64,000 bases of DNA, from NCBI RefSeq assembly GCF_039536765.1, contig NZ_BAAAZF010000001.1, positions 930,001 through 994,000 on the forward strand, read 5' to 3'. The translations under genes were made by a program, and so were the position numbers. Positions 26,447-35,461 of this stretch are shown here, piece after piece. The DNA is from Parerythrobacter jejuensis. Lineage in GTDB: Bacteria; Pseudomonadota; Alphaproteobacteria; Sphingomonadales; Sphingomonadaceae. How positions within the stretch are numbered: position 1 is the first letter of the stretch; each line of letters opens with the position of its first letter. The notes below the pieces were generated by a model. It was not told the DNA's origin, ran no database searches, and saw nothing but the letters and a program-made list of their open reading frames with translations.

Positions 26447-27196
26447 CTATGCCGGATCGCCCCCACGGTGTGCCGAAATGAGAAATTCCACATTGCCTTC
26501 CGGCCCTGTGATCGGGCTCTCTACGATGCCCTGGACCTGCCAGCCGCTGTCTTGCAACCAGACCTTCACTTCAGCGCACACACGCTTGTGCAGCGCCGGA
26601 TCACGTACCACTCCGCCCTTGCCCACTTCCTCGCGCCCGACTTCAAATTGCGGTTTGATGAGGGCGACCAGACGGCAGTTCGGTTGCGCCAGTCTGAGCG
26701 GCACTTCGAGCACTTTTGCGAGCGCAATGAACGAGGCATCGCATACCACCCAGCTATAGGGGCGCGGCAGCATGACCGGGGTCAGGATGCGGGCACTGGT
26801 CTGTTCCAGCACCGTTACGCGTGGGTCTTGCCGCAGCTTCCACGCCAGCTGGTTGGTGCCACTGTCGACGGCAATGACATGCTCGGCCCCGCCTTGCAGC
26901 AAGACATCGGTGAAACCGCCGGTCGAGCTGCCGACATCCATCGCGGTCACACCGGCGGGGTCCAGCCCAAAATGTTCCAGAGCATGTGCGAGCTTGAGCC
27001 CGCCCCGGCTGACCCAGGGGTGATCGCGCCCGCGCACTTCCAATGGCGCATCCTCGGCCAGTTGCTGCCCCGGCTTGGCCAGCTTTGTCTCGCCGGAAAA
27101 CACAATGCCGGCCATGACCAGCGCCTGCGCGCGGGTGCGGCTTTCGGCCAGTCCGCGCTGGACAAGCATTTGATCGATGCGCTGCTTCTTTGCCAT
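26447..27196 (-). CDS. tlyA: TlyA family rRNA (cytidine-2'-O)-methyltransferase
   Basis: A 249-residue protein. It has an N-terminal S4-like RNA-binding domain (KKQRIDQMLVQRGLAESRTR, about 1-60) followed by an FtsJ-type methyltransferase domain (SRGGLKLAHALEHFGLDPAG, then MDVGSSTGGFTDVLLQGGAE, about 95-115, and LIKPQFEVGREEVGKGGVVR). In mycobacteria TlyA 2'-O-methylates 16S and 23S rRNA; other members are annotated as hemolysin A. The start MAKKQRIDQ at 27196 fits. It is divergent, 51 bases away, from the exported protein at 27248. Confidence 0.93.
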   Translation of the reverse strand: MAKKQRIDQMLVQRGLAESRTRAQALVMAGIVFSGETKLAKPGQQLAEDAPLEVRGRDHPWVSRGGLKLAHALEHFGLDPAGVTAMDVGSSTGGFTDVLLQGGAEHVIAVDSGTNQLAWKLRQDPRVTVLEQTSARILTPVMLPRPYSWVVCDASFIALAKVLEVPLRLAQPNCRLVALIKPQFEVGREEVGKGGVVRDPALHKRVCAEVKVWLQDSGWQVQGIVESPITGPEGNVEFLISAHRGGDPA

Positions 27197-27247
27197 GGAC
27201 CTACATTTATCGTGGACGCTCCGCCGGTTAGCTTGCATTGAGGGATT

Positions 27248-27811
27248 ATGTCACGTTCCCATGCACAAATGCTTCTCCGCCTGACCGTTCTTGCCCCCAG
27301 CATGGCGCTCGCCTGTTGCGTGGCGCCGCCTCCGGAAACTGCCGCACCACCGCCGCCTGTGGCTGTTCCTGCGCCGACCCCTGCCCCACCGCCGCCGGTG
27401 GTGCAGCAGCCCGTCTACGCAAATTTCCTTGATGCACCGCAGACGCCGGGAAACTGGCGCTATGGTGACCGGCCCAATGGGGGCTTCGCGACATTTGGAG
27501 GCGATGGAGAGCCGGCGATGTTCGGGATCGAATGCTCGCGCAGGGCAGGATCGGTTCGTCTGGTCCGCACTGCCAGAGCCAATGACCGCGTTGCCATGCG
27601 CATTCGCACCGAGACGACCCAGCGCCTGTGGCAGGCCGTCCCCAATCCATCCGGCACGCCAACCGTGATTGTGGATATCCCCGCAAGTGATCCGCTGCTC
27701 GACGCGATTGCGCTCAGCCGCGGGCGGTTTGCTATCGAGACCGAAGGCTTCACGACACTCTATTTGCCGGCATGGGCCGAAGTCACCCGGGTGATCGAGG
27801 ATTGCCGTTAA
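27248..27811 (+). CDS. exported protein with proline-rich linker, unknown function
   Basis: A 187-residue protein with an N-terminal signal (MLLRLTVLAPSMALACCVAP, from about residue 8) that contains a Cys pair but not an orthodox lipobox. A Pro/Ala-rich linker follows (VAVPAPTPAPPPPVVQQPVY). The C-terminal domain, about 60-187, contains YANFLDAPQTPGNWRYGDRP and one Cys near residue 98 and another at the end (VIEDCR), which may pair. I recall similar short envelope proteins in sphingomonads but no named function. It is divergent from tlyA; downstream lies the 27982 micro-ORF region. Confidence 0.75.
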   Translation: MSRSHAQMLLRLTVLAPSMALACCVAPPPETAAPPPPVAVPAPTPAPPPPVVQQPVYANFLDAPQTPGNWRYGDRPNGGFATFGGDGEPAMFGIECSRRAGSVRLVRTARANDRVAMRIRTETTQRLWQAVPNPSGTPTVIVDIPASDPLLDAIALSRGRFAIETEGFTTLYLPAWAEVTRVIEDCR

Positions 27812-27966
27812 GGGGGCGTTGGTTTGGCCCTCGAACAAATATCCTCAAAACTCCAAAATACCGCTTGTATTCCCGTCTGAAACGACTCAGATTGCGAATT
27901 GAGTTCGGCGGTCCACGCGGTACTCGGCCCCCGGTGAAACGGTGTGGGTCTTGCTTCAAAAGCTTG

Positions 27967-28038
27967 AAAGGAGGTGATCCGATGTCTCATGGTTCAGTAG
28001 CGAGGTCGGTGAAGATCCCTACGGAGCATATTCGGTAA
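27967..28038 (+). CDS. 18-residue ORF with an extended Shine-Dalgarno
   Basis: The ATG at 27982 opens an 18-codon ORF (MSHGSVARSVKIPTEHIR) ending at TAA 28036-28038. Bases 27968-27980 read AAGGAGGTGATCC, complementary over 13 bases to the 3' end of bacterial 16S rRNA (GGATCACCTCCTT), with GGAGG placed seven bases before the ATG. The feature includes this site. An intrinsic terminator follows at 28094-28148, so a transcript of a few hundred bases is likely. The ribosome site is far stronger than that of the neighbouring genes. The peptide has no signal or membrane segment; it may be a real small protein, a leader peptide or a ribosome-titrating RNA. Confidence 0.5.
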   Translation, partial: KGGDPMSHGSVARSVKIPTEHIR

Positions 28039-28093
28039 CAATTTCCTTGCCGAGTAAGGCGACGTGAGCGGCTCTTCCGGCCGCTGACCATGC

Positions 28094-28148
28094 GAAAGGC
28101 GGTTCCTGCTGAGGCGGGGCCGCCTTTCTCTTTTCTTGTCTTGTTTTT
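28094..28148 (+). terminator. intrinsic terminator after the micro-ORF
   Basis: GAAAGGCGG at 28094-28102 pairs with CCGCCTTTC at 28120-28128, followed by the T-rich tract TCTTTTCTTGTCTTGTTTTT to 28148. A second smaller hairpin (AGCGGC...GCCGCT) lies just upstream near 28070-28087. Confidence 0.8.
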
Positions 28149-28213
28149 CGCACGCCCTCCGGCGCGCGATATCCTCGCTCCCTACGGTCGCTGCGGGCGG
28201 GCGGTCGCCCTTG

Positions 28214-28347
28214 CGGCTTGCTTGTCGCAAGCCGTGCTCCGCCACCAAGCCTTGAGGCCGGGAATACTCCGGTCGGCGACTAGCCGACCGCAAGCGCGAC
28301 TGCGCGCCCGAGCTTTTGCGAGGAAGCAAGGGGCGCGGACGCGCCCC
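28214..28347. repeat. cluster of three palindromes before ilvE
   Basis: Three perfect hairpins follow each other: CGGCTTGC-N5-GCAAGCCG at 28214-28234, CGGTCGGC-N5-GCCGACCG at 28270-28290, and GGGGCGC-N4-GCGCCCC at 28330-28347. None has a T-tract. There is no ORF. The rest of 28149-28447 is GC-rich sequence without a recognisable element. Confidence 0.6.
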
Positions 28348-28447
28348 GCCCGCAGGGTCAAAGCAAAGACCTTGAACTGCCAGCGTAACGTTCCGTACTC
28401 GGTAAACAATCTTGCCCTAGCCACCCTCGCCCTTTATCGCGCAGCCC

Positions 28448-29530
28448 ATGCAATTCACACGCAATCCCCACCCTGCCCCGACGCATGAGAACGTCCGCAA
28501 GGCTGCCATTGCCGATCCCGGTTTCGGCACGGTGTTCACCGATCACATGGTCACCATCGACTATGACGAGGCGAAAGGCGGCTGGCACTCGGCGCAGATC
28601 GGGCCACGCGAGGCCATTGCGCTCGATCCGGCGGCGAGCGTGTTGCACTATGCGCAGGAAATCTTCGAAGGGATGAAGGCGTATCAGCAGCCAGACGGCA
28701 GCATGGCGCTGTTCCGCCCGGAAGAAAACGCCCGCCGCTTCAATGACAGCGCACGCCGGATGGCGATGCCGGAGATTCCGGAGAAGCTGTTTTTCGATGC
28801 GGTCAAATTGGCGGTGGAGACCGATGCAGAATGGATGCCGCCGGTCGAAGGCGGCTCGCTCTATATTCGGCCCTTCATGTTCGCTTCCGAAGCCTTCCTC
28901 GGCGTGCGCCCGGCCAAGCAATACAAATTTGTGGTTATCCTCGTTTCCTCGGGCAATTACTTCAAGAACGGGGTGAACCCGGTGCATATCTGGGTGAGCC
29001 AGGATTATGTTCGCGCGGCACCGGGCGGCACCGGCGCGGCCAAGACCGGCGGCAATTATGCCGCTTCGCTCGTGCCCCAGGCCGAAGCGATTGCGCAGGG
29101 CTGCGACCAAGTCGTGTTCCTTGATGCCACCGAGAAGAAATGGGTCGAGGAACTGGGTGGCATGAACCTGTTTTTCATCCGCAGCGACGGCAGCGTGATC
29201 ACGCCGCCGCTGACCGGCACGATCCTGCCCGGCATCACCCGCGACAGCCTGATCGCCATGCTGCGCGAAGAGGGGCTGGAAGTGCGCGAAGAGCCCTACT
29301 CGATCCAGCAATGGCGCGAAGAGGCCGAGAACGGCACCCTTCTGGAGACCATCGCCTGCGGCACGGCTGCAGTGGTGACTCCTGTCGGAAAGGTCTCTTC
29401 ACCCGAGGGATCGTTCAAAATCGGCGCCGGCGGCATCGGCCAGATGGCCCAGAAAATGCGCGAGCGGCTGGTGGGCATACAAACCGGCGCGGTCGCTGAC
29501 ACGCATGGCTGGATTACGACGTTGAGATGA
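28448..29530 (+). CDS. ilvE: branched-chain amino acid aminotransferase
   Basis: IlvE, a fold-type IV PLP enzyme, carries out the last step of Leu, Ile and Val synthesis. The 360-residue product has the long-form signature [20 protein letters not shown] with [16 protein letters not shown]. The cofactor region is [20 protein letters not shown] (Lys just before, [12 protein letters not shown]), with [11 protein letters not shown] and [16 protein letters not shown] further on. It is the first of four closely packed genes; trhO starts after a four-base gap. No classical attenuator with branched-chain codons is seen, though a micro-ORF with terminator lies 300 bases upstream. Confidence 0.95.
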   Translation: MQFTRNPHPAPTHENVRKAAIADPGFGTVFTDHMVTIDYDEAKGGWHSAQIGPREAIALDPAASVLHYAQEIFEGMKAYQQPDGSMALFRPEENARRFNDSARRMAMPEIPEKLFFDAVKLAVETDAEWMPPVEGGSLYIRPFMFASEAFLGVRPAKQYKFVVILVSSGNYFKNGVNPVHIWVSQDYVRAAPGGTGAAKTGGNYAASLVPQAEAIAQGCDQVVFLDATEKKWVEELGGMNLFFIRSDGSVITPPLTGTILPGITRDSLIAMLREEGLEVREEPYSIQQWREEAENGTLLETIACGTAAVVTPVGKVSSPEGSFKIGAGGIGQMAQKMRERLVGIQTGAVADTHGWITTLR

Positions 29531-29534
29531 TCTG

Positions 29535-30455
29535 GTGAGCAACACCACCCCCGTTACCGTCGCGGCACTTTACCAGTTCACCTCCTTTGCCGATCCCGCC
29601 GCGCTCCGTGAGCCGTTGCTCGCGCTGTGCGAGGAAGTTGGCACGTGCGGCACGCTGCTGCTCGCCAGAGAAGGCATCAACGGCACGATTGCAGGCTCGG
29701 ACAATGCAGTCAGCGCAGTGCTCGCACATATCCGGACCCTCCCCGGCTGCGCGGATCTCGAAGTGAAATACTCCCACGCCGACACCATGCCCTTCGCCCG
29801 CATGAAAGTCCGCCTCAAGCGCGAAATTGTGACTATGGGTCAGCCCGATGTCGATCCGCGCGCCAGTGTGGGTCGCTATGTCGATCCACATGACTGGAAC
29901 GATCTGATTTTGGACCCCGACACGATCGTGATCGATACCCGCAATGATTACGAAGTGATGACCGGCCAGTTCAAAGGCGCAGTGGATCCGGCCACCGAGA
30001 GCTTCCGCGATTTTCCCGCATGGTTCCGCAGCCACCGGGAGGAGCTGCTGGAAGGCAAGAAGAAGGTCGCGATGTATTGCACTGGCGGGATTCGCTGCGA
30101 AAAATCGACCAGTTTCCTGCGTCAGGAAGGAATCGAGGATGTGTTCCACCTCAAGGGTGGCATCCTGAAATATCTCGAGACCGTGCCCGAAGATGAAAGC
30201 CTGTGGGAAGGCGAATGCTTCGTTTTCGACGAGCGGGTGACAGTGAAGCACGGGCTGGAGCAAGGCGAATACAGCCTGTGCCGTGCCTGCCGCCGCCCGA
30301 TCACGGACGAGGAAATGGCCAGCCCCGACTATGTCGAGGGCGTCAGTTGTCCATACTGCATCGGCGAAAAGACCGAAGAGCAACGCGCCCGCTATGCCGA
30401 GCGGCAAAGGCAGCGCGAACTGGCCAAGCAGCGCGCAGGGAAGAACAGGTCATGA
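29535..30455 (+). CDS. trhO: tRNA uridine-34 hydroxylase (rhodanese family)
   Basis: TrhO (YceA) makes 5-hydroxyuridine at wobble position 34 of tRNA using oxygen. The 306-residue protein has the N-terminal acylphosphatase-like domain ([20 protein letters not shown]) and the rhodanese domain ([40 protein letters not shown] with the catalytic Cys). A C-terminal Cys cluster follows ([12 protein letters not shown]). The start is GTG at 29535, four bases after ilvE. The last codons overlap the GST start by ATGA. Confidence 0.93.
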   Translation: MSNTTPVTVAALYQFTSFADPAALREPLLALCEEVGTCGTLLLAREGINGTIAGSDNAVSAVLAHIRTLPGCADLEVKYSHADTMPFARMKVRLKREIVTMGQPDVDPRASVGRYVDPHDWNDLILDPDTIVIDTRNDYEVMTGQFKGAVDPATESFRDFPAWFRSHREELLEGKKKVAMYCTGGIRCEKSTSFLRQEGIEDVFHLKGGILKYLETVPEDESLWEGECFVFDERVTVKHGLEQGEYSLCRACRRPITDEEMASPDYVEGVSCPYCIGEKTEEQRARYAERQRQRELAKQRAGKNRS

Positions 30456-31093
30456 GCGACCTCCCGATCCTCTACAGCTTCCGCCGCTGCCCCTATGCGA
30501 TGCGCGCGCGCATGGCGCTTTGGATCAGCGGCACGCGGTGCGAATTGCGCGAAGTGAAGCTGGCCGACAAGCCGCCGGAAATGCTGGAAGCGTCGCCGAA
30601 GGGGACAGTGCCCGTCCTACAACTGGCCGATGGCACAGTGCTGGAAGAGAGCATCGAGATAATGCGCTGGGCGCTGAGCCGGAATGATCCAGAAGGTTGG
30701 CTGGCGGGCGATGATGCCGGGCTGATTGCGCTGGGCGATGGCGCCTTCAAATACCATCTCGACCGCTACAAATACCCCACCCGCTATGAAGACGAGCCGA
30801 ACCACGGCAAAGTCGATCACCGCGGAGAAGGGCTCGCCATACTAAGCGACCTGAACTTCCGCCTCGCAGACCGCGCCCAATTGATGGGGCCACAGCGGAC
30901 CATGGCAGACATCGCCCTGTTCCCCTTCATCCGCCAGTTCGCCAATGTCGACCGCACCTGGTTCGACGTCCGGCCCATTCCGCATTTGCACGAATGGCTG
31001 GCAGACCATCTCGCCAGCGATCTTTTCCAGAACATCATGCCCAAATACACCCCGTGGAAAGCGGGTGACGATGTGGTGATTTTCAACTCGTGA
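30452..31093 (+). CDS. glutathione S-transferase family protein
   Basis: A 213-residue GST-like protein. The thioredoxin-like N-terminal domain starts [20 protein letters not shown], with a CPYA active-site motif like that of glutaredoxin-type GSTs. It has the cis-Pro/Glu-Ser GSH region [20 protein letters not shown]. The C-terminal helical domain contains [20 protein letters not shown]. The ATG overlaps the trhO stop (ATGA) and the last codon overlaps the AraC start (GTGA), so expression is coupled. Substrate unknown. Confidence 0.88.
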   Translation: MSDLPILYSFRRCPYAMRARMALWISGTRCELREVKLADKPPEMLEASPKGTVPVLQLADGTVLEESIEIMRWALSRNDPEGWLAGDDAGLIALGDGAFKYHLDRYKYPTRYEDEPNHGKVDHRGEGLAILSDLNFRLADRAQLMGPQRTMADIALFPFIRQFANVDRTWFDVRPIPHLHEWLADHLASDLFQNIMPKYTPWKAGDDVVIFNS

Positions 31094-31902
31094 ACCGGGC
31101 CGAATCTTCCGCGCCGATCGTGCGCAATGCGGCAAGCGGCTATTGGGGTCACGACTTGGTCCGGCGCGAAGTGGGCAATGCAGTGTTCCAGTTGCACGAG
31201 GCCAATGCACCGCCCGAATGTGTGACGGCGCACGGCCATCATGGCGCGCATATCGTGTTCGTGACCTCCGGCGCCTATGTCACCAGCGTGACCGGCGAAA
31301 ATGGATTCGTTGCCACACCGGTTGCGGTGATGAACCCGCCAGGCATGTGGCATCGCGATCATTTCGTAGGCGGGCGCGGCAGTTTCATGACGGTGGATCT
31401 GCATTGCGATGACTTGGAAGATGGCTACGCCCGGCATGATCAGTCGCAAAGCGGCCTGGCCCTTCTCGCCCGGATTGCGGCCTGCCTCAGTTCCGCCGAT
31501 CCTTTGGCATTGGAAGACAGTGCGGCGCTACTCGTTGAGAAATTCACCCCCCTTGGTGCACCGGAACGCCAGGACCCCGGCGCCATCGCGTTGGCCTATG
31601 ACGCGATCATGGCGAGCGAAGAGCCATGGCTTTTGACCGCTAGCCACTTGGCGCAGGCGGCCTGCATGCATCCGAATTCCCTGCCGCGTGCTTTCCGCAA
31701 TCACTTCGGGCGTACGGCCTCACAGATCGCCAAGGCCCGGCAGGTCGAGCTGTGTGCCGACGCAATTGCAAAGCGGGACTATCCGCTTGCCGAAGCTGCC
31801 ATCGCTTTCGGGTTCTGTGACCAGGCCCATATGACCGGCGCCTTTCGCAGGGTCACCGGGCTGCCTCCGGCGCGCTGGCTAAAAATGGTTTCACAACGTT
31901 AG
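31090..31902 (+). CDS. AraC family regulator
   Basis: A 270-residue AraC/XylS-type transcription factor. It has an N-terminal cupin-like sensor (HEANAPPECVTAHGHHGAHI) and a C-terminal double HTH at about 175-265, with AQAACMHPNSLPRAFRNHFG and CDQAHMTGAFRRVTGLPPAR as the recognition segments. The GTG start overlaps the GST stop. It ends the ilvE-trhO-GST chain, an unusual place for a regulator; its target is unknown. Confidence 0.9.
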   Translation: MNRAESSAPIVRNAASGYWGHDLVRREVGNAVFQLHEANAPPECVTAHGHHGAHIVFVTSGAYVTSVTGENGFVATPVAVMNPPGMWHRDHFVGGRGSFMTVDLHCDDLEDGYARHDQSQSGLALLARIAACLSSADPLALEDSAALLVEKFTPLGAPERQDPGAIALAYDAIMASEEPWLLTASHLAQAACMHPNSLPRAFRNHFGRTASQIAKARQVELCADAIAKRDYPLAEAAIAFGFCDQAHMTGAFRRVTGLPPARWLKMVSQR

Positions 31903-31946
31903 ATTTTTCCAAGACTGCGTGTTGCTCGTGCCGGTATGCAGGTCCA

Positions 31947-33014
31947 ATGAAAACCACCTCTATCAAGGCCCTTTGTGCCGCCATCGCCCCTATCCTTATG
32001 ATCAGCCAGCCCCTTTCCGCCCAACCGGCATCAGAACAGATCGACACCAAGGTCGAAGCCGGCGAGTTCAATCGCACCACCAGCATTCTGCTCACCCGGG
32101 GCGACCAGGTCTTGCACGAAAGCTATTACGACGAGGGCGGCGCCGGGGCGTTGCGCAACACTCGCTCCGTCACCAAGACGGTCACCGGTATGCTCGTCGG
32201 CATCGCCGTGGCGCGCGGGGCCCTGCCCGGGGCCGATGCCAAGGTCTTGGACTATTTCCCGTTTACGCCGGACAATCCCGACCCGCGCAAATCCGCCATG
32301 ACAGTGGAAGATCTGCTGACGATGAGCGGGCCGCTGGAGTGCAATGATTCCAACCCGTGGTCACGCGGGAATGAGGAGCGGATGTACACGATCGAGGATT
32401 GGCCACGCTTCTTCCTTGATCTGCCGATCAGGGGCTTCCCCGCCTGGCAGCCCAAGCCCGCAGACAGCCCCTATGGTCGCGCGTTCTCCTATTGCACGGC
32501 CGGCGTTTCAACGCTTGGCGCAGTGATCGAAAGCGCAACGGGCGAGCAATTGGAAGACTATGCCAATACGCACCTGTTTGCCCCCTTGGGAATCGACACA
32601 ACAGAATGGCAATTCTCGCCCTTGGGCCTGGCACAAGGCGGCGGCGGTCTTGGACTATCCTCGCGCTCATTGGAAAAGCTTGGGCGGCTCTATCTCGATG
32701 GCGGGAAGGTGGGTGACCAGCAGATCGTACCGGCCGACTGGGTCGCGGCATCGATTGCGCCCAAGGCTAGCGTGCCCGACCAGGAGGGGGTCGAATACGG
32801 GTATCTGTGGTGGCAGCGCAGCTATTCCCATGACGGCAAGTCCTATCGCGGTGCATCGATGAGCGGAAATGGCGGCAACAAGGTCATCATCATCCCGGAA
32901 CTGGATTTGGTTGCCGTGATCACCACCACCAATTTCGGCCAAGGCAATGCCCACCAGGTGAGCGATCGCCTGTTCGAAGAGCACCTGTTGCCGCTGGCGG
33001 TTGCAGCGGGCTAG
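31947..33014 (+). CDS. exported serine hydrolase (class C beta-lactamase fold)
   Basis: A 355-residue secreted hydrolase. The signal peptide MKTTSIKALCAAIAPILMIS ends near QPLSAQ (about 25). The beta-lactamase/PBP4-like SxxK motif is SVTK in TRSVTKTVTGMLVG (about residue 74). The second motif is YCT in FSYCTAGVSTLGAV where YxN is more usual, and an SGNGGN turn replaces the KTG box near the C-terminus. Such enzymes are usually esterases or peptidases, not true beta-lactamases. It is convergent with the LysR gene, nine bases away. Confidence 0.87.
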   Translation: MKTTSIKALCAAIAPILMISQPLSAQPASEQIDTKVEAGEFNRTTSILLTRGDQVLHESYYDEGGAGALRNTRSVTKTVTGMLVGIAVARGALPGADAKVLDYFPFTPDNPDPRKSAMTVEDLLTMSGPLECNDSNPWSRGNEERMYTIEDWPRFFLDLPIRGFPAWQPKPADSPYGRAFSYCTAGVSTLGAVIESATGEQLEDYANTHLFAPLGIDTTEWQFSPLGLAQGGGGLGLSSRSLEKLGRLYLDGGKVGDQQIVPADWVAASIAPKASVPDQEGVEYGYLWWQRSYSHDGKSYRGASMSGNGGNKVIIIPELDLVAVITTTNFGQGNAHQVSDRLFEEHLLPLAVAAG

Positions 33015-33023
33015 GCGCCTGCT

Positions 33024-33926
33024 TCAATCCGCGCAGTCTGCCAGCGTGTCGCGGATGGTGTCGATCAGCCAGCTGGTCGCCGGGCCCGGTCGCTGGTCGC
33101 GCCGCCATAGCGCGCTGAGGGTGTAGCGGTCGCCCGGCTTTTCGGGCAGATCGAGCTCCACCAGCGTGCCACGGGCGAGGTCTCCGGAGACCATATGGCG
33201 CGGCATGTTCCCCCAACCGATGCCTTCTTTCAGCAAGGCGTGCTTCGCGCCCAGATCGCCCAAACGCCAGCTGAGCGGGCTGAGCACCGAGAATTCTCGC
33301 CCCTCGGTCAGGGTGGAGCGGTCGGACAGGATCAATTGCAAATGCTTACGACTTTCCCCCGGCGCAATCTCCGGCGAAGCAAGCGGATGGGTGGGCGCGG
33401 CGACGGGGATCAACTCGATCTCGCCAATGGCCTGCCGCTCCAGCTCGGGGTGATCGCCAATAACCGGGCCGCCAATGGCCAATTGCGCATCATTTTCCAG
33501 CAGGCACGCGACAACCGCGCCTAGCCCTTCAACAAACAGGTTGAGCGAAACAGTCGGAAACATGGTGCGGAATTCGCCAAGCACCTGTGCGGTGACATCG
33601 CCGGGTACCATCACGTCAAGCACTAGCGATACATCGCTTTCGAGCCCCTGATGCAGGCTGCGGGTTTTGGCGAGCAACGCATCGGAGCGATCCGCCACCG
33701 CGCGCGCTTCGGCCAATAATCCCCGTCCCGCCTCGGTTAGCACCGGTTTGCGCGAACCTTGGCGTGCGAACAGGGTCACGCCCAGCTGGGCCTCCATCTG
33801 CGCAATCCCGTAGCTGATAGCAGACACTGCCCGCCCCATCCGCCGCGCGGCACCGCCAAAGCTGCCTTCCTCCTCCACGGCGAGGAAGATGCGGAGCTGG
33901 TCGAGGCTGGGTTCTCCTAAGCGCAC
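33024..33926 (-). CDS. LysR family regulator of the pirin operon
   Basis: A 300-residue LysR-type regulator. The winged HTH at about 5-65 reads SLDQLRIFLAVEEEGSFGGA then ARRMGRAVSAISYGIAQMEA; the effector domain contains VSLVLDVMVPGDVTAQVLGE. It is divergent from the pirin-azoR-doxX operon, with a T-rich spacer holding the palindrome TGTTC-N9-GAACA at 33936-33954. This layout is typical of LysR regulators that activate a redox or quinone-response operon, so a reactive-electrophile or quinone cue is plausible but not shown. Confidence 0.9.
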   Translation of the reverse strand: MRLGEPSLDQLRIFLAVEEEGSFGGAARRMGRAVSAISYGIAQMEAQLGVTLFARQGSRKPVLTEAGRGLLAEARAVADRSDALLAKTRSLHQGLESDVSLVLDVMVPGDVTAQVLGEFRTMFPTVSLNLFVEGLGAVVACLLENDAQLAIGGPVIGDHPELERQAIGEIELIPVAAPTHPLASPEIAPGESRKHLQLILSDRSTLTEGREFSVLSPLSWRLGDLGAKHALLKEGIGWGNMPRHMVSGDLARGTLVELDLPEKPGDRYTLSALWRRDQRPGPATSWLIDTIRDTLADCAD

Positions 33927-33935
33927 GATCTATCT

Positions 33936-33954
33936 TGTTCGAAATATCTGAACA
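33936..33954. promoter_or_regulatory. candidate LysR operator
   Basis: The palindrome TGTTC-N9-GAACA lies in the 127-base divergent gap, ten bases before the LysR start and about 100 before pirin. It fits the T-N11-A type of LysR sites. No clear -35/-10 pair for the pirin operon is evident. Confidence 0.55.
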
Positions 33955-34053
33955 TCTTGGAGTATTTTATCCCACTTATCCGGTTCGATCTCAAGGCCTA
34001 TCTCCCTCTCACACAGTCGAAATGACATCAAAGACTCCAACGGGAGAATTGAA

Positions 34054-34770
34054 ATGATCGAACACCGTCCCTTCAAAACGCTCGGCTCTGCCAATCACGG
34101 CTGGCTCGATGCACATCACCATTTTTCCTTCGCCAGCTACCATGATCCGGAGCGGGTCAACTGGGGTAGCCTGCGGGTCTGGAATGATGACACGATTCAG
34201 GCCGGTACCGGCTTCCCCACCCATCCGCATAACGACATGGAAATCATCACCTATGTTCGCAAAGGCGCCATCACCCACCGCGACAGCATGGGCAATGAAG
34301 GCCGCACCGAAGCAGGCGATGTCCAGGTGATGAGCGCAGGCAGTGGCATTCGCCATTCCGAATACAACCGCGAGGACGAGGATACCCAGATCTTCCAGAT
34401 CTGGATCATCCCCGAAGAGCGCGGCGGTGAGCCGGCATGGGGTGCCCGCCCCTTCCCCAAAGGCGATCGGGCGGGTGCATTCGTGCCGCTCGCCAGCGGA
34501 GCTGCAAACGATGGTGCTTCGGGGGATGACGGCGCATTGCCCATCCGCACCGATGCCCGTGTGTTGGGCGCAACGGTGAAAGCGGGCGAGAGCATCACCT
34601 ACACCACGCGAGATGCGTCCCGGCACCTTTATCTGGTGCCTGCCACCGGCAAGGTGCAGATCGAAGATGTCGAAGCCGAAGCCCGCGACGGCGTTGCCAT
34701 CACCCACCTCGAAAGCGTCACCATTACCGCGCTCGAAGACAGCGAACTCGTCCTCGTCGACGCAGCCTGA
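34054..34770 (+). CDS. pirin family protein
   Basis: A 238-residue bicupin. The N-terminal pirin domain carries the metal ligands in FPTHPHNDMEIITYVRKGAI (two His and a downstream Glu) and the HRDSMGNEG/SAGSGIRHSEYN stretch. The C-terminal half contains DARVLGATVKAGESITYTTR. Some pirins act as quercetin 2,3-dioxygenases (YhhW), most have redox-linked or regulatory roles. It is the first gene of a three-gene operon with azoreductase and DoxX. Confidence 0.93.
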   Translation: MIEHRPFKTLGSANHGWLDAHHHFSFASYHDPERVNWGSLRVWNDDTIQAGTGFPTHPHNDMEIITYVRKGAITHRDSMGNEGRTEAGDVQVMSAGSGIRHSEYNREDEDTQIFQIWIIPEERGGEPAWGARPFPKGDRAGAFVPLASGAANDGASGDDGALPIRTDARVLGATVKAGESITYTTRDASRHLYLVPATGKVQIEDVEAEARDGVAITHLESVTITALEDSELVLVDAA

Positions 34771-34777
34771 TCCCTCT

Positions 34778-34804
34778 GCCCCTCTCGGCTTGTGCGAGAG
34801 GGGC
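34778..34804 (+). promoter_or_regulatory. hairpin between pirin and azoreductase genes
   Basis: A perfect 10-bp stem, GCCCCTCTCG (34778-34787) and CGAGAGGGGC (34795-34804), with a 7-base loop and no T-tract. It sits about 26 bases before the azoreductase ATG and could be an mRNA processing or stability element. Confidence 0.6.
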
Positions 34805-34829
34805 ATCCCAATTTCCAAGGAGAATTCCC

Positions 34830-35423
34830 ATGTCCACTATCCTGCACATCACCGCCAGCATCCGCGGCGAAGAGTCCGTTACCAATGCACTCAGCACCAC
34901 TTTGGCCGAAGGTCTTTCGGCCAAGACCGGCGCACAGATTGTGACCCGCGATTTGTCAAAGAATGACGTGCCGTTCGTTTCGGCCAACCGCTTCGAGGCG
35001 AACCTGACACCGGCCGCCGATCGCACACCGGCGCAACAAGATCTTGCCCATTTCGCCGACCAGCTAATCGCCGAATTGCAAGCTGCCGACAGTGTGGTGT
35101 TCGGGGTGCCGATCTACAATTTCGGAGCCCCTGCAAGTGTCAAGGCGTGGGCTGATATGGTCGCCCGTGCCGGAACTACGTTTGCTTACACTGCGACCGG
35201 ACCCAAAGGGCTGCTCGAAGGCAAGAAAGCCTATCTCGCCGTCGCTTCTGGTGGCACACCGGTCGGCGGTGACATGGACTTCATGACCCCGTGGTTGACC
35301 TTTTTCCTTGGTTTCCTGGGCATCAATGACGTCGAACTGGTCTATGCCGATGGCATCATGGGTGAAGGTGGCGAAGAGAAAATCGCTGCGGCCAAGGCCC
35401 AGGCAAAAGAAATGGCTGCATGA
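34830..35423 (+). CDS. azoR: FMN-dependent NADH-azoreductase / quinone reductase
   Basis: A 197-residue flavodoxin-fold oxidoreductase. The start MSTILHITASIRGEESVTNA is the FMN-phosphate loop of AzoR; VVFGVPIYNFGAPASVKAWA and VASGGTPVGGDMDFMTPWL fit the flavin and dimer sites. AzoR reduces quinones and azo dyes with two electrons per step. A GGAG site precedes the ATG. It lies between pirin and DoxX genes, which fits a quinone/electrophile-response operon controlled by the divergent LysR. Confidence 0.93.
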   Translation: MSTILHITASIRGEESVTNALSTTLAEGLSAKTGAQIVTRDLSKNDVPFVSANRFEANLTPAADRTPAQQDLAHFADQLIAELQAADSVVFGVPIYNFGAPASVKAWADMVARAGTTFAYTATGPKGLLEGKKAYLAVASGGTPVGGDMDFMTPWLTFFLGFLGINDVELVYADGIMGEGGEEKIAAAKAQAKEMAA

Positions 35424-35461
35424 TGCTTGCCGACGCAGATAACGAATTGGAGAGAAATACT

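Noticed and set aside
27248-27330. Lipoprotein signal in the 27248 gene
   Set aside because: The Cys pair follows MALA rather than an LxxC-type box, so lipidation is not claimed.
27967-27981. Fragment of a 16S rRNA gene on the opposite strand
   Set aside because: Only the last 13 bases match the 16S tail; the flanking bases bear no resemblance to rRNA, so this is an extended Shine-Dalgarno.
31947-33014. True class C beta-lactamase
   Set aside because: YCT replaces the YxN motif and no KTG box is seen; it fits the broader esterase/serine hydrolase group.
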